Shown here in pieces: positions 1 through 5,741 of a stretch of 8,258 bases of DNA. The stretch's first letter is position 1; each line of letters begins with the position of its first letter. A model generated the notes under the pieces. That model worked only from the letters and a program-made list of their open reading frames with translations. It did not search any database and had not been told where the DNA came from. Location of the stretch: NCBI GenBank assembly GCA_030679805.1, contig JAUXST010000924.1:1-8258 (forward strand), read 5' to 3'. This DNA comes from Reyranella sp. Its GTDB lineage: Bacteria > Pseudomonadota > Alphaproteobacteria > Reyranellales > Reyranellaceae. Both the position numbers and the translations under genes were made by a program.

Positions 1-473
1 CTCAGCTTGAACCCGTTGCTGCCGTTGAGGCTCGACAGGTCGAGGTTCGCGCCGAAGCCCGACGCCTTGCCGAACACCACATAACTCGCCCCGGAATAGC
101 TACCATGAGGATCGGCTCCCTTGGCGCCGATGATCAGGTCGGCGAAGCCGTCGCCGTTGACGTCTCCCGCCGAGGCGACCGAACCACCGCCGTAGTCATC
201 CGCCGCTGCGCCGCTCAGCTTGAAGCCGTTGCTGCCATCGAGGCTCGACAGGTCGATATTGGCCGCGAAGCCCGACGCCTTGCCGAACACCACATAGCTC
301 GCCCCAGACGTGCTACCGTGCGGGTCGGCCCCGACGGCGCCAACGATCAGGTCGGCGAAGCCGTCACCGTTGACGTCCCCTGCCGAGGCGACTGAGACCC
401 CGCTTAGATCATATGCCGCCACACCGCTCAACTTGAAGCCATTGCTGCCGTTGAGGCTCGACAGGTCGATATT
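1..473 (-). repeat. 213-base tandem repeat encoding FG-GAP blades
   Basis: The same sequence recurs with an exact 213-base period: CTCAGCTTGAA at 1 and at 214, and a close variant CTCAACTTGAA at 427. That gives two full units and a partial third. Aligning units 1-213 and 214-426 by eye gives about 39 mismatches, roughly 80% identity. Most of the differences fall in the variable blade loops, while the calcium-loop and YVVFGKASGF codons are nearly unchanged. The period equals 71 codons, so the coding frame is kept. Confidence 0.92.
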
Positions 474-488
474 GCTCGGGGCGCTCAT
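1..488 (-). CDS. FG-GAP repeat (integrin-alpha-like beta-propeller) protein, 5' part only
   Basis: The frame stays open from ATG at 488 to the window edge, giving 162 codons of the N-terminus; the rest lies outside. The protein is built of 71-residue repeats. Each carries an NIDLSSL/NGSNGFKLSG stretch, the calcium-binding loop GDVNGDGFADLI and an SGASYVVFGKASGF stretch. This is the FG-GAP pattern of beta-propeller blades, known from integrin alpha chains and from large bacterial exoproteins. The Asp/Asn positions of the DxNxDG loop are intact in both complete repeats (about residues 38-46 and 109-117). The first blade starts at residue 6, so there is no room for a Sec signal peptide. Many such proteins leave by type I secretion using a C-terminal signal, which cannot be seen here, so secretion is inferred. 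The start lies 18 bases after the stop of the TIGR03032 gene, so the two are probably cotranscribed. The upstream AGGCAGG is only a weak ribosome site. Confidence 0.9.
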   Translation of the reverse strand, partial: MSAPSNIDLSSLNGSNGFKLSGVAAYDLSGVSVASAGDVNGDGFADLIVGAVGADPHGSTSGASYVVFGKASGFAANIDLSSLDGSNGFKLSGAAADDYGGGSVASAGDVNGDGFADLIIGAKGADPHGSYSGASYVVFGKASGFGANLDLSSLNGSNGFKL

Positions 489-506
489 GTTTCGTCTGCC
501 TGCCTG

Positions 507-1619
507 CTATTCGTCGTCGATCGAGATGACACGATGGACCTCGTCGGTGCGAAATCCGATCGCCGCCGGATTGCGCACGCCGGGCAGCACGGCGACGTCG
601 AACAGCTCGCGTACCACGCCTTCGAGGCGCAGCCACTCCACCGTGTCGCCGCTTCGCGTATCGATCACCAGAAGCCCGCAGCGCGCCGTGGCGCCGTGCG
701 CGGCAAGTGCCGCGTCGAGCGGCAGGCCCTGGAAGGTGCGATTGTCGCGCGCCAGCGACAGACCGACGACGGCATAGGGACCGACGAAGGCGAGGCCGCG
801 CGCATAGCCCGGACAGAAGGCGACAGCGACGAACTTCGCCGCCGCGCGATCGAGGAAGCCCAGCTCTCCGGTCCCGGAATTGAGCAGCCACACCTTTCCT
901 TCGTGGACGCGCGGCGAATGCGGCATGGAGAGACCCTCCAGCAGCACCTCGTCGGTTGTGACATCCATCAGCAGACCGCCGTCGGCGCGGCGGTCGCGCC
1001 AGCCGTCGGCGACGTCGGACCGTGCCACCAGCGTGACATAGCGCGGCCGGTCGCCGTCCATCGCGAGGCCGTTCAGATGGCAGCGATCCTCGGGCGCCAG
1101 CTTGCCGATGAAGGGTGGCCGCCACAGCGGCCGGAAGCTGTGGCCCTCGCTCACCGTGGCCAGGCACGAGAACAGCGTATTGACGAACACCGGCCGGCCG
1201 TCGGCCGGGAACGCCACGTCGTGCGCGTCGACATCGCCGGTGATCCACGCCACATGCGGCGCGAAGACCGCGTCGTTCCCGCCGCTCGCCTGTCCCGCGG
1301 GGACGATGTTGTCGAAGCGCAGGAGCTGGTACTGCGTCGCCAGGGCCAGCGAGCGCCCGCCCGCCGCCACGCCGAGCCCCATGCAGCGCGCAAAGCTGCG
1401 CTCGAACACGGCCAGTCGCCCTTCGCCGCGGAGTCCGATGAAGAAAACCTTGCCGGCCTGGTAGGTGGTGAAGGCGAGGCTCGTCCCCATGCGCGCCAGC
1501 CAGTCGGGAAAATGCCGCGAACTCGTGAGCGCGAATTTCTCGTCGGCCGTCGCCGGTGCCTGGGACTCGACCGCATCCCGCGCGATGGCAGCGGGCTCCG
1601 GAATCCTTCTATCGCCCAT
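507..1619 (-). CDS. TIGR03032 (DUF4915) family protein
   Basis: This is a 370-residue protein with the signatures I associate with the TIGR03032 conserved hypothetical family. They are the N-terminal SSRHFPDWLARMGTSLAFTTYQAGK stretch (33-57, abbreviated in its centre), CHLNGLA at 180-186, GLSMPHSPR at 229-237, VWLLNSGTGELGF at 243-255, RGLAF at 274-278 and CGLLVIDTRSGDTVEWL at 314-330. Regularly spaced short beta-strand motifs with SG/TG turns suggest a propeller-like fold. No signal peptide or membrane segment is seen, and I know of no proven biochemical role. The ATG at 1619 is preferred because the family motif begins about 30 residues in, although no strong Shine-Dalgarno precedes it; a start nearer the motif is possible. 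Its stop (TAG, 507-509) is followed 18 bases later by the FG-GAP exoprotein gene, suggesting one operon and a possible role in making, handling or anchoring that protein, which is inference only. Confidence 0.85.
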   Translation of the reverse strand: MGDRRIPEPAAIARDAVESQAPATADEKFALTSSRHFPDWLARMGTSLAFTTYQAGKVFFIGLRGEGRLAVFERSFARCMGLGVAAGGRSLALATQYQLLRFDNIVPAGQASGGNDAVFAPHVAWITGDVDAHDVAFPADGRPVFVNTLFSCLATVSEGHSFRPLWRPPFIGKLAPEDRCHLNGLAMDGDRPRYVTLVARSDVADGWRDRRADGGLLMDVTTDEVLLEGLSMPHSPRVHEGKVWLLNSGTGELGFLDRAAAKFVAVAFCPGYARGLAFVGPYAVVGLSLARDNRTFQGLPLDAALAAHGATARCGLLVIDTRSGDTVEWLRLEGVVRELFDVAVLPGVRNPAAIGFRTDEVHRVISIDDE

Positions 1620-1719
1620 GCTCGATCACGCCCGATATGCCAACCTACCCACGGCTCAATTTGCCGAGCGCACTACAACCCGGCATGCGTCCATCCGTCA
1701 ACCCACGCGCGAAGAATTC

Positions 1720-1738
1720 GTCGGTTGCAATTACCGAC
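1720..1738. promoter_or_regulatory. Operator-like inverted repeat in the divergent spacer 1620-1816
   Basis: The 197 bases between the minus-strand TIGR03032 start and the plus-strand LLM start contain no gene and must hold promoters for both directions. Within them GTCGGT (1720-1725) and ACCGAC (1733-1738) form a perfect 6-base inverted repeat with a 7-base spacer. The size and position fit a dimeric regulator site. No convincing -35/-10 pair could be assigned. It could be a chance repeat in GC-rich DNA. Confidence 0.35.
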
Positions 1739-1804
1739 TGCGCCAACGAAACGCGCGCCTTCCACCCTCTTGCACCGTGCGAATTTCCGGGCATGCTTCC
1801 CCTC

Positions 1805-1810
1805 GGAGGG
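1805..1810 (+). promoter_or_regulatory. Ribosome binding site that fixes the LLM oxidoreductase start
   Basis: GGAGGG at 1805-1810 stands six bases before ATG 1817. The reading frame is open for 87 more codons upstream, but that extension runs through the divergent spacer and across the TIGR03032 start, and it does not look like protein. The Shine-Dalgarno and the family N-terminus (MKFGIFYEL) agree on 1817. Confidence 0.85.
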
Positions 1811-1816
1811 CGTCCC

Positions 1817-3034
1817 ATGAAATTCGGCATTTTCTATGAACTGCAGCTGCCCCGCCCCTGGCACGAGGGCGACGAGCACCGGCTCTATCAGAACGCGCTG
1901 AACCAGATCGAGCTCGCCGATCGCCTGGGCTACGACCACGCCTGGCAGGTCGAACATCACTTCCTCGAGGAATACTCGCACTCGCCCTCGCCCGAGTCTT
2001 TCCTCGCCGCCGCCAGCCAGCGCACGAAGAATATCCGCCTCGGCCACGGCATCTTCCAGGTCACGACCAACCATCCGACGCGCGTCGCCGAACGCGTGGC
2101 CACGCTCGACCTGCTGTCGAACGGCCGCTGCGAGTTCGGCATGGGCGAGAGCGCTTCCGTCACCGAGCTCGAACCGTTCGGCGTCACCATGGAGAACAAG
2201 CGCGAGATCTTCGAGGAGGCCGTGCGCGCCATCCTGCCGATGTTCAAGGACGGCCCCAGCGAACACGCGGGCAAGACCTGGAACATTCCGCTGCGCATGG
2301 TGGTGCCCAAGCCGCTGCAGAAGCCGCACCCGCCGCTCTGGGTCGCCTGCTCGCAGCTCCAGACGCTCACCAAGGCCGGCGAATGGGGCATGGGTGCGCT
2401 CGGCTTCCAGTTCGTTTCGGCCGACGCGGCGCACGCCTGGGTGCATGCCTACTACAACGCCTTCGTGAAGCGGCAGAACAAGCTCGCCGACTACGTGACC
2501 AACCCCAACATCGCGCTGGTGAGCTTCTTCATGTGCGCCAAGACCGACGAGGAGGCCCGCGCCCGCGCCGACGGCGACACCTTCTTCCAGTTCGCGCTCC
2601 GCTTCTACGGCCAGTCGGCCGATCGGCGGCGGCCGGCCGCCGGTACGGTCAACATGTGGGAAGAATACGAGAAGTGGAAGAAGGCCAATCCGGACGCGCA
2701 CGCGGCTTCCCTGCGCGGCGGCCTGATCGGCTCGCCGGAGACCATCCGCCGCAAGCTGAAGAAGTTCCAGGAGTCGAACATCGACCAGGTGGTGCTGCTG
2801 AACCAGGCCGGCAAGAACCGCCACGAAGACATCTGCGAATCGCTCGAACTCTTCGCCCGGGAAGTGATGCCCGAGTTCCAGGCGGCGCATCCTCAGCTGC
2901 TCGAATGGAAGGAGAAGGTGCTCAACCGCGAGATCGTGCTCGACGAGATCGACACCACTGCCTTCACCGACCGCTACGGCGGCACGATGAAGGCCATCGC
3001 GCCGGCGGCGCAGGGGGTGCGGGCGGCGGAGTGA
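1817..3034 (+). CDS. LLM class flavin-dependent oxidoreductase (luciferase-like monooxygenase)
   Basis: This 405-residue protein starts with the typical LLM first strand MKFGIFYELQLPRPW. It continues with ADRLGYDHAWQVEHHF (34-49, the second strand and EHH active-site region), SQRTKNIRLGHGIFQV (67-82), HPTRVAERVATLDLLSNGR (86-104), and a C-terminal LIGSPETIRRKLKKF (303-317) followed by IDQVVLLNQAG, the last barrel strand. These enzymes use reduced FMN, or in some branches F420, to oxidise small organic substrates in the cytoplasm. The substrate cannot be told from sequence, and length agrees with the roughly 350-400 residue long-form members. It appears monocistronic: the next plus-strand gene begins 113 bases on with different base composition, and the upstream neighbour is divergent. 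The start is set by GGAGGG six bases before the ATG. Family assignment is firm; pathway is unknown. Confidence 0.93.
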   Translation: MKFGIFYELQLPRPWHEGDEHRLYQNALNQIELADRLGYDHAWQVEHHFLEEYSHSPSPESFLAAASQRTKNIRLGHGIFQVTTNHPTRVAERVATLDLLSNGRCEFGMGESASVTELEPFGVTMENKREIFEEAVRAILPMFKDGPSEHAGKTWNIPLRMVVPKPLQKPHPPLWVACSQLQTLTKAGEWGMGALGFQFVSADAAHAWVHAYYNAFVKRQNKLADYVTNPNIALVSFFMCAKTDEEARARADGDTFFQFALRFYGQSADRRRPAAGTVNMWEEYEKWKKANPDAHAASLRGGLIGSPETIRRKLKKFQESNIDQVVLLNQAGKNRHEDICESLELFAREVMPEFQAAHPQLLEWKEKVLNREIVLDEIDTTAFTDRYGGTMKAIAPAAQGVRAAE

Positions 3035-3050
3035 TGGTTCCGTAGTAACC

Positions 3051-3111
3051 GTCATCCTGAGCGCAGCGAAGGATCTTTCGCTGTTGGGAGCGCGCCACTC
3101 CTGCGGCGCTC
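3051..3111. repeat. Dispersed palindromic repeat element (REP-like), possibly truncated
   Basis: CATCCTGAGCGCAGCGAAG (from 3053) followed by GATCTT matches from memory a short sequence that recurs in intergenic regions of many GC-rich bacterial genomes, often in inverted pairs. ATCCT (3054-3058) and AGGAT (3070-3074) can pair around an 11-base centre. Further on, GAGCGC (3088-3093) and GCGCTC (3106-3111) form a second small stem. Only one arm of the common paired form is present, so this may be a truncated copy. It lies between the LLM stop and the lower-GC gene at 3148. Confidence 0.55.
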
Positions 3112-3147
3112 AAGACGTCCCTCCGTCGGTAGGGTACATTCAACACA

Positions 3148-3852
3148 ATGGCCGCTACTCTCTCGACGTTCATTGGCGCGTTCCGAAAACGATGGCTTTC
3201 CCTTATGAGCGGGGGCGCGAGCGTGCCATTTGCTGTGGGCGCTGCCTTCTTCAACGACTGGCAACAGATTCTCTGCGTCACCGCTGCGGCGTGCTTTTTC
3301 TTCTTTGCAGCCTACTTGGTATGGAAGGCGGAGCGCGAGCGAGCCGACGGTTTGGCTTTGCGATTAACGCCGCGGATATCTGTTGGGCCGATTCGAATGC
3401 AGGAGGCCCTGCAAACCAACGAGACGTACGTCCTCTACGTTCAAGCGCTTATCTCGAACATCAGCAACACAAGTATCGAGGACTGCCGTGGTCACTTTAT
3501 CAAGGTCGAAGCGAACAGAGGTCTGCCGGATGAGTGCGTGTTCGACGAGTCTGGATACCATCTCTGGTCGCTTGTTGATCTTCCGTCGATCAGCCTTAGG
3601 CCAAACGCGCCACACTACCTAAATATCGCGTTGGTGCGGAACGTTACTAACATGGGCCGCTTCAGGCCGGTGGTGCCGACTTTGGCGAACGTTCCGAACG
3701 GTGTGCTGCCTATGCTTTTTACACCGGGCACTTTTCGATTCCACGTTGTCGTAAGTGGCCGCGAAACTGTTTCTCAGCCGTTCGCCGTTGATATCAACAC
3801 CACCGATATGGACAACATAAGGGCCGATCTCGCACTACAGTTAAGGCAATGA
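3148..3852 (+). CDS. Unrecognised membrane protein: two N-terminal helices plus beta-rich domain
   Basis: I do not recognise this 234-residue protein. It starts with a basic segment (KRW, 14-16), followed by two hydrophobic stretches at about 22-35 and 41-59. A short FNDWQQ turn lies between them and a charged WKAERERAD comes after, predicting a helical hairpin with both ends in the cytoplasm. Residues about 72-220 alternate hydrophobic and polar positions (YVLYVQALISNISNTSIEDC, then FRFHVVVSGRETVSQPFAVDI), which suggests a beta-sandwich. The gene is AT-richer than its neighbours (29 of 60 bases are G or C at 3421-3480) and has less GC-biased codons, so recent acquisition is likely. The ATG at 3148 has only a distant GGTAGGG (3128-3134) before it; Met20 (3205) is an alternative but would trim residues before the first helix. 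The next gene is convergent and 54 bases away. Confidence 0.72.
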   Translation: MAATLSTFIGAFRKRWLSLMSGGASVPFAVGAAFFNDWQQILCVTAAACFFFFAAYLVWKAERERADGLALRLTPRISVGPIRMQEALQTNETYVLYVQALISNISNTSIEDCRGHFIKVEANRGLPDECVFDESGYHLWSLVDLPSISLRPNAPHYLNIALVRNVTNMGRFRPVVPTLANVPNGVLPMLFTPGTFRFHVVVSGRETVSQPFAVDINTTDMDNIRADLALQLRQ

Positions 3853-3906
3853 ACTTCGATGGCTGGAAAGTGCTACGGCATCGGCCAATCGTGAAGATCT
3901 GATCCA

Positions 3907-4431
3907 CTACCACTTTCTGAGCCGCTGAATTACCCGTCCATTCGCAACAGCCGCCCCCAAATGCCCCAACGGCAACGCCGCCCCCGCCTTCAGTGTCTGG
4001 ATCGCGATGTTGCTCCTGACCTCGCGCACGAGCGGCAGGTCTAAAAGCTTGCCCACCAGGAACTGCTGGTAGGCGTCGAGATCGGGCACGGTGACTTCCA
4101 GCAGGTAGTCGGCCTCGCCTGCGATCATGTGGCAGGCGATCACTTCCGGGAAGGCCACGACCTCCTCCTCGAAGGTGGTGGCGCGGTCATCGGCGTGGCC
4201 CTCGATCTTCACGCCGACAAAGACCGTGAGGCCGAGCCCGATCCGCTTGCGGCCGAGCATGGCGCGATAGCTCTCGATATAGCCGTCGCGCTCCAGCCGG
4301 TTGACGCGGCGCAGGCAGGGCGACGGCGAGAGGCCCACCTTTTCCGCCAGGTCGACATTGCTCAACCGCCCATCGGCCTGCAGGGCGGCAACGATGCGGC
4401 GGTCAATGGCGTCGAGATCCTCGTTTGGCAT
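3907..4431 (-). CDS. Lrp/AsnC family transcriptional regulator
   Basis: With a start at 4431 this is a 174-residue protein of usual Lrp size. The N-terminal LDAIDRRIVAALQADGRLS (6-24) leads into a winged helix-turn-helix, VDLAEKVGLSPSPCLRRVNRLE (26-47, abbreviated as the two recognition helices), then DGYIESYRAMLGRKRIGLGL. Residues about 68-146 are the RAM effector and oligomerisation domain, with ACHMIAGEADYLLEVTVPDLDAY (99-121) typical of it. Such proteins form dimers to octamers and sense amino acids or related metabolites. The frame is open back to 4488, but the family start (MPNEDLDAID) and a GAGGGG just upstream of 4431 favour the shorter form; the spacing is tight at four bases, and Met at 4452 is an alternative. 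A tail of about 28 residues after the RAM domain is unassigned. It is divergent from the NTF2-like gene, its most likely local target by position. Confidence 0.92.
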   Translation of the reverse strand: MPNEDLDAIDRRIVAALQADGRLSNVDLAEKVGLSPSPCLRRVNRLERDGYIESYRAMLGRKRIGLGLTVFVGVKIEGHADDRATTFEEEVVAFPEVIACHMIAGEADYLLEVTVPDLDAYQQFLVGKLLDLPLVREVRSNIAIQTLKAGAALPLGHLGAAVANGRVIQRLRKW

Positions 4432-4478
4432 CTTCCCCCTCGTTTGCGCCATAGAGCGCAATAACATGCCAATGGTTA

Positions 4479-4492
4479 GGGCTTTCAAGGCC
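4479..4492. promoter_or_regulatory. Imperfect palindrome in the Lrp / NTF2-like divergent spacer
   Basis: GGGCTTTCAAGGCC is a 14-base near-palindrome in which five of seven base pairs match. It is flanked by GCCA at 4468 and TGGC at 4497. It lies about 48 bases before the Lrp start and 58 before the NTF2-like start, where an autoregulatory Lrp site would be expected. Lrp sites are degenerate, so this is only a candidate. Confidence 0.3.
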
Positions 4493-4550
4493 GTAATGGC
4501 AAGGACATGCTCGTCTGCCTTGGGCGACGGTATGGGCGAAGGAGAGCCGC

Positions 4551-4937
4551 ATGACCCCCGAGCAGGAAACCGAAAGTTTCGCCATCCCCCAGGCCATCGC
4601 CGAAACCCTGCAGCGCTACATCGGCGGCGCCCGCAGTGGCGACGTCGCGATGTTGCGCTCGGCCTTCACCGAAGGCGCACGGGTGAGCGGCAGCTATGGC
4701 GGCAAGCTGGTGAGCTGGAGCCTGCAGGAATTCTGCGACGCCGTCGCCAAGGGCGGCGCGGCCCCGGGGCTGGAGGCGCGGGTGGTGTCGATCGAACATG
4801 CCGGCGGCGCTGCGATGGCCCGCCTCGAAGCGCTCAACTGGCGCGGCACGCGCTACACCGATTTCTTCGTCCTCGTCCGGCGCGACGAAGGCTGGCGGAT
4901 CGACAGCAAGGTGTTCTTCGCCCACCTCAGGGCGTGA
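4551..4937 (+). CDS. NTF2-like / SnoaL-like small protein (putative lumazine-binding type)
   Basis: This 128-residue protein fits the NTF2 alpha+beta cone fold. An N-terminal helix AIAETLQRYIGGARSGDVAMLRSAF (15-39, abbreviated to its helix ends) is followed by FTEGARVSGSYGGKLVSWSLQEFCDAV, then strands ARVVSIEHAGGAAMARLEAL, YTDFFVLVRRDEGWRIDSKVF (102-122) and the terminal FAHLRA. The pattern resembles the putative lumazine-binding family (Lumazine_bd_2), whose members bind or convert small molecules or simply act as small folded partners; no specific activity can be assigned. AAGGAG at 4539-4544, six bases before the ATG, supports the start. It is divergent from the Lrp-type regulator, which may control it, and its last 11 bases overlap the convergent GNAT gene. 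No signal peptide or membrane helix is visible, so it is probably cytoplasmic. Confidence 0.85.
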   Translation: MTPEQETESFAIPQAIAETLQRYIGGARSGDVAMLRSAFTEGARVSGSYGGKLVSWSLQEFCDAVAKGGAAPGLEARVVSIEHAGGAAMARLEALNWRGTRYTDFFVLVRRDEGWRIDSKVFFAHLRA

Positions 4938-5436
4938 GCGCGACGGCCATCAGAAGTTCGTCGTAATAGCGGCCACCCTGCTTCAGGGAGTGAACTTCGT
5001 GTCCATAGGCGACGAATCCGCAACTGCGGTAGAGCCGCTGGGCTGCTTCATTTTCGCTGACGACGGTCAATTGAATGAGCTCGACGCATTTGCGCGCATG
5101 TTCGAGCACTGCTTTGACGAGGCTTTTGCCGGCGCCGGTACCCCGCGCGCTTGGACGAACGTACATGCCCCACAGCACGCCCTTATGGGCCTGCTTCGCG
5201 CCGGCCTGGGCGCGAAAGCCGGCGACGCCGACGAGATCGGTTTCGAGGAAGGCGCCGAAGACGTCGGCCTTCGTCAGAGCCTCCTGAAAGTAACCCAGGG
5301 ATTGCGAGCCCTCGTGCTCGAAGCTGCTGCCGAAGGCTTCCGAAGACAGTTGAAGCGCTTCCAGTCGGATCTCTCTGTAGAGACCCGCGTCATCCGGCAT
5401 CAAGCGGCGGATCCGGGCTTGCGAATTGTCTGTCAT
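4927..5436 (-). CDS. GNAT family N-acetyltransferase
   Basis: This 169-residue protein has the normal single-domain GNAT length. ARIRRLMPDDAGLYREIRLEAL (7-28, abbreviated helix and strand) is the usual N-terminus. LVGVAGFRAQ (68-77) is the central strand. LWGMYVRPSARGTGAGKSLV (88-107) is motif A, with the R-G-x-G-x-G acetyl-CoA pyrophosphate loop at R98-G103. NEAAQRLYRSCGFVAYG (129-145) is motif B, with the conserved Asn and the Tyr often used as general acid. It probably moves an acetyl group from acetyl-CoA to an amine on a small molecule or protein; the acceptor is unknown. AAGAGG lies about a dozen bases before the ATG. Its stop falls inside the end of the NTF2-like gene (11 bases shared, tail to tail). 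It shares the 435-base upstream spacer with the plus-strand OmpA-type gene. Confidence 0.92.
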   Translation of the reverse strand: MTDNSQARIRRLMPDDAGLYREIRLEALQLSSEAFGSSFEHEGSQSLGYFQEALTKADVFGAFLETDLVGVAGFRAQAGAKQAHKGVLWGMYVRPSARGTGAGKSLVKAVLEHARKCVELIQLTVVSENEAAQRLYRSCGFVAYGHEVHSLKQGGRYYDELLMAVALTP

Positions 5437-5558
5437 TTCGTTTCTCGACCTCTTGCTTCGCCACCATAGCCGATGACGGGTCGCGCCGCTGTCACGTGCG
5501 CGGTCGCTCGCTCCATTTCACTCGTGCCATCGAAACCGCTCCCCGACTGATTGGGCGT

Positions 5559-5580
5559 TGGTCCGACCATGATCGGTCCA
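5559..5580. promoter_or_regulatory. 22-base near-perfect palindrome, candidate operator
   Basis: The site reads TGGTCCGACCA on the left arm and TGATCGGTCCA on the right. Nine of the eleven opposed positions pair, and only the T-T pair at 5562/5577 and the C-A pair at 5567/5572 fail. Its even centre and two TCCGA/TCGGT half-sites about one helical turn apart resemble the binding site of a homodimeric regulator such as TetR, GntR or MarR. It lies about 123 bases before the GNAT start and about 290 before the lipoprotein start. Confidence 0.45.
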
Positions 5581-5708
5581 TCTCCCACCGGCCCGCCCGA
5601 CTCTGACCCGCAAGGGGGAGGCCCTGCAACCATTGCCCCTGCCCGGCGTTGTTCATTACTGGGTCCGTATTCTTCGAACATCCCCCCAGATGAGCGATGG
5701 GGCCTGGG

Positions 5709-5741
5709 GGAGCCCGCCCGGCGTATTGGGCGGGCTCCTTT
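5709..5741 (+). terminator. Strong GC hairpin with short T-run, orphan terminator or leader hairpin
   Basis: GGAGCCCGCCC (5709-5719) and GGGCGGGCTCC (5728-5738) form a perfect 11-base stem with an 8-base loop, followed by TTT. It resembles an intrinsic terminator read on the plus strand, though the T-run is short. No plus-strand gene precedes it: the nearest upstream gene (GNAT) runs the other way. It may end a non-coding RNA or act in a long leader of the lipoprotein mRNA. Confidence 0.55.

Noticed and set aside
1556..1816. 87-codon N-terminal extension of the LLM reading frame
   Set aside because: It crosses the divergent TIGR03032 start and spacer, shows no conserved pattern, and the Shine-Dalgarno at 1805-1810 marks the later ATG.
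534..1820. 428-codon plus-strand open frame opposite the TIGR03032 gene
   Set aside because: It is the antisense of a gene with clear family motifs; its product is rich in Arg, Ala, His and Gln with no recognisable domain, as expected from a GC-rich shadow frame.
2383..3045. 220-codon plus-strand frame inside the LLM gene
   Set aside because: It is a frame-shifted reading of the LLM codons rich in Arg, Gly and Ala, with no start signal and no domain.
1673..3055. 460-codon minus-strand open frame opposite the LLM gene
   Set aside because: It mirrors a strongly supported oxidoreductase, has no Shine-Dalgarno site and no family motif, and is very rich in Leu, Arg, Gly and Val, typical of antisense of GC-rich codons.
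3051..3111. CRISPR array or insertion sequence around the dispersed repeat
   Set aside because: There is only one copy of the repeat, no regularly spaced units, no transposase frame and no terminal inverted repeats with target duplication.
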